Assembly (NCBI RefSeq): GCF_964275005.1
Contig: NC_092686.1
Span: forward strand, 45,382,333-45,446,332
Length of the DNA stretch: 64,000 bases
Direction of reading: 5' to 3'
Origin: Diadema setosum
Lineage: Eukaryota > Echinodermata > Echinoidea > Diadematoida > Diadematidae
Within the stretch, counting starts at the first letter, position 1. Each line of letters begins with the position of its first letter. Positions 8,621 through 20,930 of this stretch are shown here, one piece after another. The position numbers and the translations under genes were made by a program. The notes under the pieces are model-generated. The model did not search any database and was not told the DNA's origin. It worked only from the letters and a program-made list of their open reading frames with translations.

Positions 8621-11600
8621 CAACGGCGTAGCCAGGATTTCATCTTAGGGGGGGCGGTTAGTCTGCGAGGGAGCGAAGCGACCGAGCCCGAGCGAGCGGA
8701 GCGAGCGAGGGGGGGAGGGTGTGGGAGGGGGGTGTCCCCCCTCCCACGGTAAGAACTTTTTTGCATTTGGATGTTGTAAATGGTGCAATTTGATGCATGT
8801 TTTTGCGCGTTTTATCGACGTGAAACAGTCCCACTTGTTTATGGTAGCAGTTTATTTTGATGTAGATTATTATTGAACAATTTGCCTATAAAAGGGTATA
8901 ATTTAGATACACTTCTTGTATTAATTCTTTTCACTGAATATCATGAACGCGACTGAACCCGAGCGAGCGGAGCGAGCGAGGGGGGAGGGGAGGGTGTGGG
9001 AGGGGGGTGTCCCCCCTCCCACGATAAGAACTTTTTGCATTTTGATGTTGCAAATGGTGCAATTTGATGCATGTTTTTGCGCGTTTTATCGACGTGAAAC
9101 AGTCCCACTTGCTTAAGATAGCAGTATATTTTAGTGTACACTATTATTGAACAATTTGCCTATAAAATTGTATAATTCAAATATTCTTTTCACTGAATAT
9201 CATGAACGCGACTGAACCCGAGCGAGCGGAGGGAGCGAGGGGGTAGGGGAGGGTGTGGGAGGGGGGTTTCCCCCCTCCCACGGTGAGAACTTTTTACATT
9301 TTGATTTTGCAAATGGTGCAATTTGATGCATGTTTTAACGACGTGAAACAGTCCCACTTGTTTAAGATTGCAGTATATTTTATATCATGAACGCGACTGA
9401 ACCCGAGCGAGCGGAGCGAGCGAGGGGGAGGGGAGGGTGTGGGAGGGGGGTGTCCCCCCTCCCACGATAAGAACTTTTTGCATTTTGATGTTGCAAATGG
9501 TGCAATTTGATGCATGTTTTTGCGCGTTTTATTGACGTGAAACAGTCCCTCTTGTTTAAGGTAGCAGTATATTTTAGTGTAGATTATTATTGAACAATTT
9601 GCCTATAAAATGGTATAATTCAAATACACTTCTTGTATTAATTCTTTTCACTGAATATCATGAACGCGACTGAACCCGAGCGAGCGGAGGGAGCGAGGGG
9701 GTAGGGGAGGGTGTGGGAGGGGGGTTTCCCCCCTCCCACGGTGAGAACTTTTTACATTTTGATTTTGCAAATGGTGCAATTTGATGCATGTTTTAACGAC
9801 GTGAAACAGTCCCACTTGTTTAAGATTGCAGTATATTTTATATCATGAACGCGACTGAACCCGAGCGAGCGGAGCGAGCGAGGGGGAGGGTGTGGGTGTG
9901 GGAGGGGGGTGTCCCCCCTCCCACGATAAGAACTTTTTGCATTTTGATGTTGCAAATGGTGCAATTTGATGCATGTTTTTGCGCGTTTTATTGACGTGAA
10001 ACAGTCCCTCTTGTTTAAGGTAGCAGTATATTTTAGTGCAGATTATTATTGAACAATTTGCCTATAAAATGGTATAATTCAAATACACTTCTTGTATTAA
10101 TTCTTTTCACTGAATATCATGAACGCGACTGAACCCGAGCGAGCGGAGCGAGCGGAGCGAGCGAGGGGGTAGGGGAGGGTGAGAGGGGAACCCCCCTCCC
10201 ACGGTGAGAACTTTTTACATTTTGATTTTGCAAATGGTGCAATTTGATGCATGTATTTGCGTGTTTTAACGACGTGAAATAGTCCCACTTGTTTAAGATT
10301 GCAGTATATTTTAGTGTAGATTATTATTGAACAATTTGCCTATAAAATGGTATAATTCCAATACATTTCTTGTATTAATTCTTTTCACTGAATATCATGA
10401 ACGCGACTGAACCCGAGCGAGCGGAGCGAGCGAGGGGGTAGAGGAGGGTGTGGAAGGGGGGCCCCCCTCCTACGGTGAGAACTTTTTGCATTTTGATGTT
10501 GCAAATGGTGCAATTTGATGCATGTTTTTGCGCGTTTTATTGACGTGAAACAGTCCCTCTTGTTTAAGGTAGCAGTATATTTTAGTGTAGATTATTATTG
10601 AACAATTTGCCTATAAAATGGTATAATTCAAATACACTTCTTGTATTAATTCTTTTCACTGAATATCATGAACGCGACTGAACCCGAGCGAGCGGAGGGA
10701 GCGAGGGGGTAGGGGAGGGTGTGGGAGGGGGTTTCCCCCCTCCCACGGTGAGAACTTTTTACATTTTGATTTTGCAAATGGTGCAATTTGATGCATGTTT
10801 TAACGACGTGAAACAGTCCCACTTGTTTAAGATTGCAGTATATTTTATATCATGAACGCGACTGAACCCGAGCGAGCGGAGCGAGCGAGGGGGAGGGTGT
10901 GGGTGTGGGAGGGGGGTGTCCCCCCTCCCACGATAAGAACTTTTTGCATTTTGATGTTGCAAATGGTGCAATTTGATGCATGTTTTTGCGCGTTTTATTG
11001 ACGTGAAACAGTCCCTCTTGTTTAAGGTAGCAGTATATTTTAGTGCAGATTATTATTGAACAATTTGCCTATAAAATGGTATAATTCAAATACACTTCTT
11101 GTATTAATTCTTTTCACTGAATATCATGAACGCGACTGAACCCGAGCGAGCGGAGCGAGCGGAGCGAGCGAGGGGGTAGGGGAGGGTGAGAGGGGAACCC
11201 CCCTCCCACGGTGAGAACTTTTTACATTTTGATTTTGCAAATGGTGCAATTTGATGCATGTATTTGCGTGTTTTAACGACGTGAAATAGTCCCACTTGTT
11301 TAAGATTGCAGTATATTTTAGTGTAGATTATTATTGAACAATTTGCCTATAAAATGGTATAATTCCAATACATTTCTTGTATTAATTCTTTTCACTGAAT
11401 ATCATGAACGCGACTGAACCCGAGCGAGCGGAGCGAGCGAGGGGGTAGAGGAGGGTGTGGAAGGGGGGCCCCCCTCCTACGGTGAGAACTTTTTGCATTT
11501 TGATGTTGCAAATGGTGCAATTTGATGCATGTTTTTGCGCGTTTTATTGACGTGAAACAGTCCCTCTTGTTTAAGGTAGCAGTATATTTTAGTGTAGATT

Positions 11601-13614
11601 ATTATTGAACAATTTGCCTATAAAATGGTATAATTCAAATACACTTCTTGTATTAATTCTTTTCACTGAATATCATGAACGCGACTGAACCCGAGCGAGC
11701 GGAGGGAGCGAGGGGGTAGGGGAGGGTGTGGGAGGGGGGTTTCCCCCCTCCCACGGTGAGAACTTTTTACATTTTGATTTTGCAAATGGTGCAATTTGAT
11801 GCATGTTTTAACGACGTGAAACAGTCCCACTTGTTTAAGATTGCAGTATATTTTATATCATGAACGCGACTGAACCCGAGCGAGCGGAGCGAGCGAGGGG
11901 GAGGGTGTGGGTGTGGGAGGGGGGTGTCCCCCTCCCACGATAAGAACTTTTTGCATTTTGATGTTGCAAATGGTGCAATTTGATGCATGTTTTTGCGCGT
12001 TTTATTGACGTGAAACAGTCCCTCTTGTTTAAGGTAGCAGTATATTTTAGTGTAGATTATTATTGAACAATTTGCCTATAAAATGGTATAATTCAAATAC
12101 ACTTCTTGTATTAATTCTTTTCACTGAATATCATGAACGCGACTGAACCCGAGCGAGCGGAGCGAGCGGAGCGAGCGAGGGGGTAGGGGAGGGTGAGAGG
12201 GGAACCCCCCTCCCACGGTGAGAACTTTTTACATTTTGATTTTGCAAATGGTGCAATTTGATGCATGTATTTGCGTGTTTTAACGACGTGAAATAGTCCC
12301 ACTTGTTTAAGATTGCAGTATATTTTAGTGTAGATTATTATTGAACAATTTGCCTATAAAATGGTATAATTCCAATACATTTCTTGTATTAATTCTTTTC
12401 ACTGAATATCATGAACGCGACTGAACCCGAGCGAGCGGAGCGAGCGAGGGGGTAGAGGAGGGTGTGGAAGGGGGGCCCCCCTCCTACGGTGAGAACTTTT
12501 TGCATTTTGATGTTGCAAATGGTGCAATTTGATGCATGTTTTTGCGTGTTTTAACGAGTTGAAACAGTCCCACTTGTTTAAGGTTGCCGTATATTTTATT
12601 GTAGATTATTATTGAACAATTTGCCTATAAAACAGTATAATTCAAACACACTAGTCTTCTTGTATTAATTCTTACACTGAATATCATGAACGCTGTCTGT
12701 TCAGCAATCAAACAGAAAAGGCATGCACACGAGGGTGTAGATAGGGGCATATCCCCTCCCACACGAAGGTGATTTTGCGTTTTCAGACCTGAAATTCAGC
12801 GATCTGGTGCAAATTTTTGGTGCAACACTTTTTCATCGAAGTGTTAAAATCACGGAATTTAGCTCTTATTCCGAATGTGCACCATCTGTGCGTATGTATA
12901 AAGTCTAGTGAGGTAGAACTTAGGGGAAGGGGGATTCCCCCTCCCGCTCGCGGAGCTTTTGCGTTTTTAGAATTGAAATAAAGCGATCTTGGTATAGCCA
13001 CAGTCTACTTCTTTGCATGGCGGGGGGGGGGGGGGGGAACAGGAAGAAGGCGTTGGCGAGTGTTATCTCCACTCTTCCCTTCCGATGGAGCTTGTATCTT
13101 TTTAAGGCTGAAATTGAGATATCTCGTATACGCATAATAAGCATTATTATGGAATCAACATTTGGGTAATCAAAAAAAAAAAAATGATGGGGGGGGGCTG
13201 AGGGAGGAAAGGGTCGATTAAAAGGGCAAATTCCCCTTATACATGAGGGAACCTTTAGTTTTCGGAATATTAGTGAAAAGTCTTGTGCACTCAGAATTAT
13301 TCAGAATTTTTTTTAATGTAAAAAGTGTACTTAGCTAGGGAAAGCGGCAAAGAGGGGGAGGGTTTGGGAGGGGGTATCCCCCTCCCAAGCACGAGAGATT
13401 TTGCATATTTTGAATTGAAATTCAACGATCTGGTGCACACTTTGAGTGAAATATTCAAAAAAATATATCTTATTTGATGAAAGGTTGCAAAGGAGACCCG
13501 CTTCATGTGCATGCATACAGTATACACGCATTTTTTTTTTCCGCCTCCCAACTCCTCGGTCCAAATCTTAGGGGGGGCGACCGCCCCCATCGCCCCCCCC
13601 TGGCTACGCCAGTG
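8621..13614. mobile_element. hAT-like non-autonomous element carrying satellite DNA
   Basis: The terminal inverted repeats are CAACGGCGTAGCCAGG and CACTGGCGTAGCCAGG, followed inward on both sides by AAATCTTAGGGGGGGCG-like sequence. A perfect 8-bp target duplication ATTGGAAA flanks it (8613-8620 and 13615-13622). Removing it restores the pairing of the host foldback element. The interior is a tandem array: two early monomers (about 8666 and 8952), the higher-order block (9669-12690) and four or five decayed monomers (about 12730-13560). No transposase. The 8-bp duplication and CA start suggest hAT. Confidence 0.88.
9211..12690 (+). repeat. higher-order satellite, about 1,007-bp period, three near-identical copies
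   Basis: Monomers begin ACTGAACCCGAGCGAGCGG and start at 9211, 9396, 9669, 9854, 10128, 10406, 10678, 10861, 11135, 11413, 11684, 11869, 12142 and 12420. From 9669 the spacings 185-274-278-272 recur three times, giving higher-order starts at 9669, 10678 and 11684. The 183-185-bp monomers lack about 90 bp present in the others. Nearly every monomer contains a G-run/C-run hairpin such as GTGGGAGGGGGGTGTCCCCC. The near identity of the three blocks points to recent amplification. Confidence 0.95.
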
Positions 13615-14118
13615 ATTGGAAAGGCCATTCTTTGTCCAACAGAATGACACCAAGTTCTTTAATTTTGGTTAATGCGTTATGATTTTAGGACCATTTTTGT
13701 CAACCCTTGCAATTTTCAAAATGTGATCATTTTGCACTCTCAGCGATACCGAAATTAGCGACAATTCGGCTTGTAATAGAACCAGTAGCGTTCACAGTGT
13801 GTGGAATGTGAGGCAGACGTGTGATTTTCATTGTCCGCCACACATTCCACACATTGTGAACGCTACTGGTTCTACGACAAGCCGAATTGTCGCTGGTTTC
13901 GGCATCTCTGAGAATGCAAAATGATCATATTTTGAAAATTGCAAGGGTTGACAAAAATAGTCCTAAAATCATAACGCATTAACCAAAATCAACGAACTTG
14001 GTGTCATTCTATTGGAAAAAGAACGGCCTTTATATTCATATGCAAAATAATGACATATTTGCGACAATATTTCTGCAATTAGAGATCTTATACGTTCCGT
14101 TCTTTTTGGGCCACCCTG

Positions 14119-14702
14119 TATATTTTTTTCTTCTCTCTTTCGAAACAATGATACAGTTATAGTAATTTTATCTATTTCGTAAAAAAACATATCATTGTGT
14201 GTGTGCTCTATTTAAATACTGTACATTATTTAGGCCCCATTTCTCTCTCTCTCTCTCTCTTCTTTTGATCTTTAAAATAACAACAACAACTATCGAAAAA
14301 ATGACGAAGAATGATGATAGCTTACCTCCTATACAGGGTCAAAGGTGAGCGCCAGCAAGCCTCTCCAACTCTCAAAATCCCAATCTTCTTAGTGTGGGGG
14401 CTCTATACGATATTATAGACGTGGAAATCAGTCGAAGCAATCTCCTAGTGAGATATCTGCAAACATTGCATCAAAATCTTCCATCCCTAGTACACTGTGC
14501 ACGTCTACAGTGGCTGGATAACGGGACGTGTACGAGCCGGGGAATCCCCGCCGCAACGGCAACGGCGCGCCGTTGCCAATTTAGTTTAGACTATAGCATT
14601 CAATCGTTTAATAATTTGTTTTTGTGTGATTGACTGCGTTGTTGTGGAATCCATTTGAATGACCGAGGTACATTATTTCTGCTTTGAACCCGAACATTAA
14701 GA
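14119..14702. other. no gene; (CT)n tract
   Basis: A (TC)n run at about 14242-14262 and otherwise unremarkable sequence. A GC-rich patch at 14535-14575 contains a short palindrome around GGCGCGCC. Confidence 0.5.
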
Positions 14703-16614
14703 CAGGGGCGTCACCAGCTTTTTTTCAAGGGGGGTGCGTTTCGACCCTAATGTAACGAGATTTTTTTTTTTGGACAGACATTTGGAATACAGGAAGCTCT
14801 CAATCCCTAGACTTTTACTGTTTTTGAGGGAAACCAAGCAAAAAGTTAAAACCTCAATTCTCATCTCCAACAATACTGTACCCTCTCTTTAACGATTACA
14901 TGCGAGCAAGCGGAGCGAGCGAGCTTGAAAATTTAGACATTTTACAGTCCCAAAACTGTCGTTTGTAGCCATATTTTTTTGCTTTGGAAATTAAGGGGGG
15001 GGGGCACTGGGCGCAACTGCTGGCAATTACTGGCAGCAACATCAGGTGAATGGCATAACGATTAAATGCGAGTAAGCGAAGAGAGCGAGCTTGAAAATTT
15101 TGACATTTCACAGTAAAGAAACTGCCTTTTGGAGCTACATTTTTTCGCCTTGGAAATAAAAGGAGGAGGGCGCACCGGGCGCAACTGCCGGCAATTACTG
15201 GCAGCAACATCAGGAGAAAGGCATAACAATTAATGCGAGCGAGCGGAGCGAGCGAGCTTGAATATTTTGACATTTTACAGTAAAAAAAAAACAAACCTGC
15301 CGTTTGTTGCTGTATTTTTTCGCTTTGGAATTTAAGGGGGCGCATCGGGCGCAACTCCTACCAATTACTGGCAGCAATATCAGGAGAGCATAACGATTAC
15401 ATGCGAGCGAGCGGAGCAAGCGAGCTTGAAAATTTTACATTTTACAGTCCAAAAGCTGCCGTTCTTTGCCATATTTTTTCGCTTTGGAAATCAAGGGAGG
15501 GGGGCGCACCGGGCGGAACTGCTGGCAATTACTGGCAGCAACATCAGGATATAACGATAATGGCATAACGATTAAATGCGAGCGAGCGAAGCGAGCGAGC
15601 TTGAACATTTTGACATTTTACAGTCCAAAACTTGCCGTTCTTAGCCATATTTTTTTCGCTTTGGAAATTAAAGGGGGGTGGAGCGCATGCCACCGGGCGC
15701 AACTGCTGGGAATTACTGGTAGTAACATCAGGTGAATTGCATAACGATTCAATGCGAGCGAGCTTGAAAATTTTTGACATTTTACAGTAGGAAAACTGCC
15801 GTTTGTAGCTATATTTTTTCGCTTTGGAAATTAAGGGGGGGGGGGGCGCACCGGGCGCAACTGCAGACAATTACTGGCAGTAACGTCAGGAGAATTGCAT
15901 AAAGATTACATGCGAGCGATTTTGAAAATTTTGACATTTTACAGTCCAAAAACTGCCGTTTGAAGCTATATCTTTTTTGCTTTCGAAATTAAGGGGGGCG
16001 CACCGGGCGCAACTGCTGGCAATTACTGCTATGCAGCAATATCAGGAGAATTTAAATGCGAGCGAGCGGAGCGAGCGAGCTTGAAAATTTTGACATTTTA
16101 CAGTCCAAAAACTGCCGTTTGTAGCTATACTTTTTCGCTTTGGAAATGAAGAGGGGGCGGGGGGGGGGAACGCCCGGTGCGCCCCTCCCCCTGGATCCGT
16201 CACTGGTAGTCAAGGGTGTCGGTTTATGTTCATGACTGGGGAGGTATGACCAGCGAGGTGGCGTCGAAGTGACCAAGCATTGGAAGGATGTCCAAAATCT
16301 ATCTAAATAGTAAACACTGTATATAGAATACACTTGTACTAGTAGATAGAGATTATGTATAAAATCAGTGCTGCCAGAACCAGGGGTGCGAATTGTTTTT
16401 GCCCACGATTTTCTTTTTTTTGTTTGTCCCCGATGCAAAATAAAGAAAAAAATAGATAAAAAAAATCATAATTACTTAGGGTCCGGCGTTGAGCTCGCTC
16501 GCAGACTGAAGTTTTGTTTTTGTTTGTTTTTGTTTGTTTGCTTTTGTTTTGTCTGAAGGGGGGTGAGTTCGCACCCAACGCCCACCCCCCCCCCCCCCCC
16601 CCGTGACGCCCATG
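14703..16614. mobile_element. second G-rich TIR element
   Basis: The left end CAGGGGCGTCACC and inverted right end CATGGGCGTCACGG are similar. TAAGA lies immediately outside both ends (14698-14702 and 16615-16619), a possible 5-bp target duplication. It contains the array at 14890-16190 and a stretch (16195-16300) also present at 1935-2050. No transposase is visible. Confidence 0.65.
14890..16190 (+). repeat. tandem array of about eight G-rich monomers (156-179 bp)
   Basis: The landmark CGCTTTGGAAATTAAGG or a variant recurs near 14971, 15150, 15322, 15480, 15658, 15818, 15979 and 16135. Each monomer has GAGCGAGCGGAGCGAGCGAG, TTTTGACATTTTACAGTCC, a G run and GCGCACCGGGCGCAACTGC. Units differ by small indels, so this array is older than the 9669-12690 block. 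Long open frames across it are a by-product of repetition. Confidence 0.92.
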
Positions 16615-17638
16615 TAAGAGCTTGGAAATTGGGAAATAGATGACATGTTGGCAGTGCTATTTAGAAGGTACTAGGCCTATGTTATTTGACAGAGTGGTCA
16701 GTTTTTCATCATGCAACTTTATATTCTCATTAAAGAGTGCTTTATCGTTGCTTCTTGGTGGCGCCAGTGCAACCACATGCAAGTAGGACCTAGTAGCATA
16801 CAATGTACTGTACCATCCACCAGTGTTGCCAGATGGTGATTTCGGGAACCAAAAAGGGTGAAATTTGGTGATTTTTGAAGTTGTTTGGGGACAAAATTTT
16901 AGCCTGGTAACCAAATCAAAATTTGGTGATTTTTGGTTTTTTTTTTTGGTAATTTTTAGAGCAATGAAAAATAATCACACTATTAAAATTGAAAACGAAA
17001 ATGCACTTTGCAAAAAGTTTTCCCCTTATTTCCTGTAGAAACATAACATGTGCGCGCCCCTTTTTGTCACTCGACACACACAAACACTCATACACCCATA
17101 CACATCGTACACATTTTGCATTTAGTGTGTGTGACTACGGCGCGCCGAAAATTGCACCGAGACTCGCGCAGAGTGCTTGATTAAGGTTTATTGACATCGT
17201 ATTGTCTTGAAATTGAAGCCTTACCTACGCTTTAATTTCCAAATTTGGTGAATTTTTGTGGCTTTTGGTGATTTTTTACAAGCCTTTTGGTAATTTTGCT
17301 CTGTTGGGACCTAGCATCGCTGCCATCCACCCATTGGTCTCTGTTGTGTGGATTAAGAACACATTCAAATACACTGTCGTACACAGAGCCTAAGCATTCA
17401 CACACACAAGCACACACCAGAGACATACAGACAGGAACTACCGTTCATTATAACATCAAGCCGAGCGCATGGTTCATTAGTATGTAAATATACATGGTAT
17501 CATGCTGATGTATTCAGAGTTCAGACGGAAACAACTGTGGTGTCTATAGACAAACATAAGGACAAGACCTATACAGAAATATATGGCACACACGAGGACT
17601 ACAAGACTGTGGGGCTGTCGTGATTAACTAGTGTGATC
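16615..17638. other. no gene; low-complexity TGATTTTTGG patches
   Basis: Sequence rich in 'TTTGGTGATTTTTGG' at 16835-16945 and again at 17235-17300. These could be ends of an unidentified repeat. Nothing coding is recognised. Confidence 0.4.
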
Positions 17639-18434
17639 TTTAAAGGACAAGTCCACCTTCATATAAATGTGGATTGAGTGAATGCAGCAATATTTGAAGA
17701 GTTTGTTTGCAAAAACCGATAAGTCCATTTTTGAAGATTTTGAAGTACGGTCTCTGTCATAAAATACAAAATAATACCTTTTAAATGATATATCAGTCAC
17801 TACATAAAAAGGTACATTTTTGAAGTTATGGTCAAAAGAAGCAAAAATTTTCTTATTATTCTCTTTATTTTTCTTCACCTTTAATCGCAAATATCTCCAT
17901 TTAGCAAATATGGACTTATCGGTTTTTGCAAACAAACTCTTCATTTGTAGAGCACATCAGTGAAAGTTTGGGTAAAATCAGACAACCCATCTAAAAGTTA
18001 TGAATTTTTAAAGTATCTGCACAGTCACTGCCGTATGAGAAAACTAATACAGTGCATGATGTCACATATGCGTACAATGATATAAAGAATATAAAGAGAA
18101 TTCATAAAAGTGTACTTTTGGGAAAATGTGCACATTTCCGCGATTTGTCACCGACGAATTTTAAGGGTTATAATGTTTACCCTGCCTTCTGGAGGAGGGA
18201 AGTAAAGCGTTCTTTTATTTAGTGAGAAAAGCGAAAATATACTCTTGAGTTTTCCTTATTCTTTCTTTATATCGTTGTACACGATACGTGACATCTCAAG
18301 GTGGAGTAGTCTTCTCATCCAACAGAAACTAAGCAGAAACTTCAAAAACTGAACGGATTGTCCGATTTTCCTCAAACTATTGATGTGTTATATCAATATT
18401 GCTCCGTTCACTTAGTCCACATGTCTCTGAAGGT
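17639..18434. mobile_element. MITE family 3 ('AAGGACAAGTCCACC'), with a nested MITE
   Basis: Starts TTAAAGGACAAGTCCACCTT and ends near GTCCACATGTCTCTGAAGGT. The complete relative at 44814-45381 shows the matching inverted end AAGGTGGACTTGTCCTTTAA, which is lost here. TTAA-type ends would fit a piggyBac-like or TA-type origin. A 247-bp palindrome (17696-17942) interrupts it. Confidence 0.85.
17696..17942. mobile_element. palindromic MITE nested in family 3
   Basis: The inverted ends GAAGAGTTTGTTTGCAAAAA...CCGATAAGTCCAT pair over about 38 bp. The homologous position in the 44814 copy (near 44875) is uninterrupted. This element is therefore the younger of the two. Confidence 0.85.
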
Positions 18435-18995
18435 ATATGGGCAGCTTTATAAATACACTTAATTTTATACGTCCATATATCCTGGCGACAATGAAGCTTG
18501 CCTGATTTTTGCCCTAGTACAAAGCAGCATATAATGAACGCAAGCTTTATCTACAATATTATTGCAATTAGGGCTTACATTGATATGTAACAAATATGAC
18601 ATTAATCACATCATAAATTACATTGCATGCATAATCGTGATAATATTTACATCTTTATCTTGATTTGGTTTCTTTTTGCCTTCCAAAAAGCGTCAAGAGC
18701 TGTAAGCAACGTCAATTTCAAAACAATGTAAACTTACTTAAAATTTCGAAATTGAACTATCGGGTATTTTTGCAAATATATAGCATGTGGCTCTACTCAG
18801 TTTGTGAAAAAAAAACTTTGTGCAGTGGTGAACTATTGCATCACACATATCGAGAATTTACTAGAGATGACAGGAAAAGAAAGTCTTTAAAGAAGACGCC
18901 TATCATCGAAGTTGGAGTGATAATTTCAAGTCCTTCGAAAATCCAGAGAATAAACAAAGAGAGGATCTATCGATGTAGATTTTGATTCATCCAGG

Positions 18996-19191
18996 TAGTA
19001 TGCTAAAAGCGCACACAAGTAAGTCCAGTCGAACAGATTTAGTTTAGTATGCTAAAAGCGTACACAAGTAAGTCCAGTCGAACAGATTTAGTTTAGTATG
19101 CTAAAAGCGTACACAAGTAAGTCCAGTCGAACAGATTTAGTTTAGTATGCTAAAAGCGTACACAAGTAAGTCCAGTCGAACAGATTTAGTT
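18996..19191. repeat. 49-bp minisatellite, four copies
   Basis: Units start TAGTATGCTAAAAGCG at 18996, 19045, 19094 and 19143 and include AAGTCCAGTCGAACAGATTT. They are almost identical, so the expansion is recent. 18435-18995 before it shows nothing recognisable. Confidence 0.95.
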
Positions 19192-20680
19192 TGCACGCTT
19201 TTAGAACAGAAGATCTGAACAATTCCAAAATCAGGGTAAAAACCTTGCGAATGGTCCACGTTATACAGGTAGTGAAGAATACATCCTCAGGAAGAGAGGT
19301 GACTAAACCAAACAAAGTCACGCAGTGTTTCCTGACGGAAGGGGGACTGGCCTGGTTTCAGCGGCCAGGATAAGTCATAAATGACAACAGCTATGTTTTG
19401 TGTGTTATGTATATAGAACAACATTTTCAAAAGAGAAAACAGGAAACAAAATTAGATGTATTTCATTTTTTTTAGATGTATTTCATTTTTTTTATATGTA
19501 TTTCAAATGATGATGAAGAAACTGTATAATGGCATTGAAGAGACTTTTCAAGCTTTGTCAGGAAGATGGCAATGTTGGACTCTGGAGAAGTAGAGCACAC
19601 TCTGATGGCTCGCTGGCATGATGGGAATTTTGTATCAGAATTATCAGCAAAAATACGAAGGGACTCACCGTATACCATATCTGATATCAAATATTTTTAC
19701 ATAAGATATTCAAATACTACATGGTAACATGTGAGGTGACCACATCGTTAGCTAACTCATTTGCATTCTCAAATTTACTGTTCAAGAACTGTTACATGAA
19801 AACAAGCGAACTTCACCATCTGACAACTTCTTTGGTCTTTGTCCGATTGTGACCATTTTACCGTTGTACTAATAAAATTTTATTATGTTCTTTGTCGATT
19901 GTTTATTGCTTTTGTTCTGTTTCATTTATCCTCCGTTTCACATTTAAAATACACAGAATACATAAATCATCACACGAATCAATGAAAGATTACAAAATGG
20001 ATGGATTGTAGATTTAATATCATAGTAATTCTGTTCTTCCTTTGGGTCCAATTAAAGATGTCATGCCAGTACAATTTCTTATTCATTCTATACAAAGAAA
20101 TGGAAAATATATTTTAGCCATAATAAATATAAAACCTGCATGTCTTGAAACCACCCATAAATAAAAAGAACAATTGTTAACTCCGATATATACTTTGGTA
20201 TGGGAACATGTATTTTTATTTGTATTAGTTGAAAATTTTCCAGAACTTCACGCATAACATACATGAAAAATTTGCGAGGGTATGCCATCAACTCGCTTAT
20301 TTGAATATTTGTAAGGACTTGTCAAGAAATTGTTTCCAAAAAAAGGTGAAATTTCAAAATGTCACACCTTCCTTATTTCTTTACTTATTTCTGTCATTTT
20401 TGTATCATTCTGTAAGAAATAGTTTTCTCTTTCTTTTGAAGATTATTTTGGGGGTGGATTTCATCTTTAAGTTTGAACATGGCATTTCCATAGTCTTCCT
20501 TTAATTCATCATGCTATACAACGTTGCTCTCTAAGGTCTCGACGAAGCATTGTTGCAATACAGTAAGTATGTTGGGCGTCAACGAAGGCCACTATCAGTG
20601 GCATGTTGTGTCTGAGGTTCGTTATGAAAAGGAAATAGGTTTGTCGCTCTAAACGTTTATTAGCAGGCAATACGCCCGTT
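19192..20680. other. no gene or recognised element
   Basis: AT-rich sequence with a three-fold 'TTTTTTAGATGTATTTCAT' duplication at about 19454-19505. No inverted ends or coding similarity seen. Confidence 0.5.
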
Positions 20681-20689
20681 TTCACATTT

Positions 20690-20930
20690 TAGGATTAACG
20701 AAGCTCATTTTTATTTTCGGATTAGCGATCCTTTGGAATAACAAATCTTATTTCTTGTTGGAATCAACGAACCTTCGGAATATAATTTTTTTATGATTTT
20801 TCTTTTTTCATTTTCCTACTTACGAACCTTCGGAATAATGAACTTCAGGTTTAACACCAAAAGAATGTTTGGACTAAAGAACCTGTAGGTAAACGGAACA
20901 TGTGTGTTTCGGAAAAATAAACCTTCGTAA
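20690..20930. repeat. decayed 'CCTTCGGAATAACGAA' word repeat
   Basis: Irregularly spaced variants of AACGAACCTTCGGAATAA and TTTTCGGATTAGCGA. A denser palindromic copy is at 43062-43262. Confidence 0.75.

Larger units (their letters stand above)
8531..14118. mobile_element. mariner-like foldback MITE, split by a hAT-like insertion
   Basis: The ends are CAGGGTGGCCCAAAAAGAAC and its inverted copy, each flanked by TA (8529-8530 and 14119-14120). Without the 8621-13614 insert, the left arm (8531-8620 plus 13623 to about 13830) and the right arm (about 13836-14118) pair almost along their whole length, giving a palindrome of about 590 bp. TA duplication and this terminal style fit a Tc1/mariner non-autonomous element. 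There is no transposase. Confidence 0.9.

Noticed and set aside
8666-12690. Regular repeats with spacers, as in a CRISPR array
   Set aside because: Spacers are as conserved as the repeats, and the unit size and context are those of a eukaryotic satellite.
8941-13001. A series of similar small minus-strand proteins at about 1-kb spacing
   Set aside because: They are open frames created by the satellite monomers. No start context, splice signals or known domain, and they vanish where the monomers differ.
14896-15870. Open frames with repeated 'SLAPLA' and 'KAKKYSYKRQF' sequence
   Set aside because: By-product of the G-rich 156-179-bp array.
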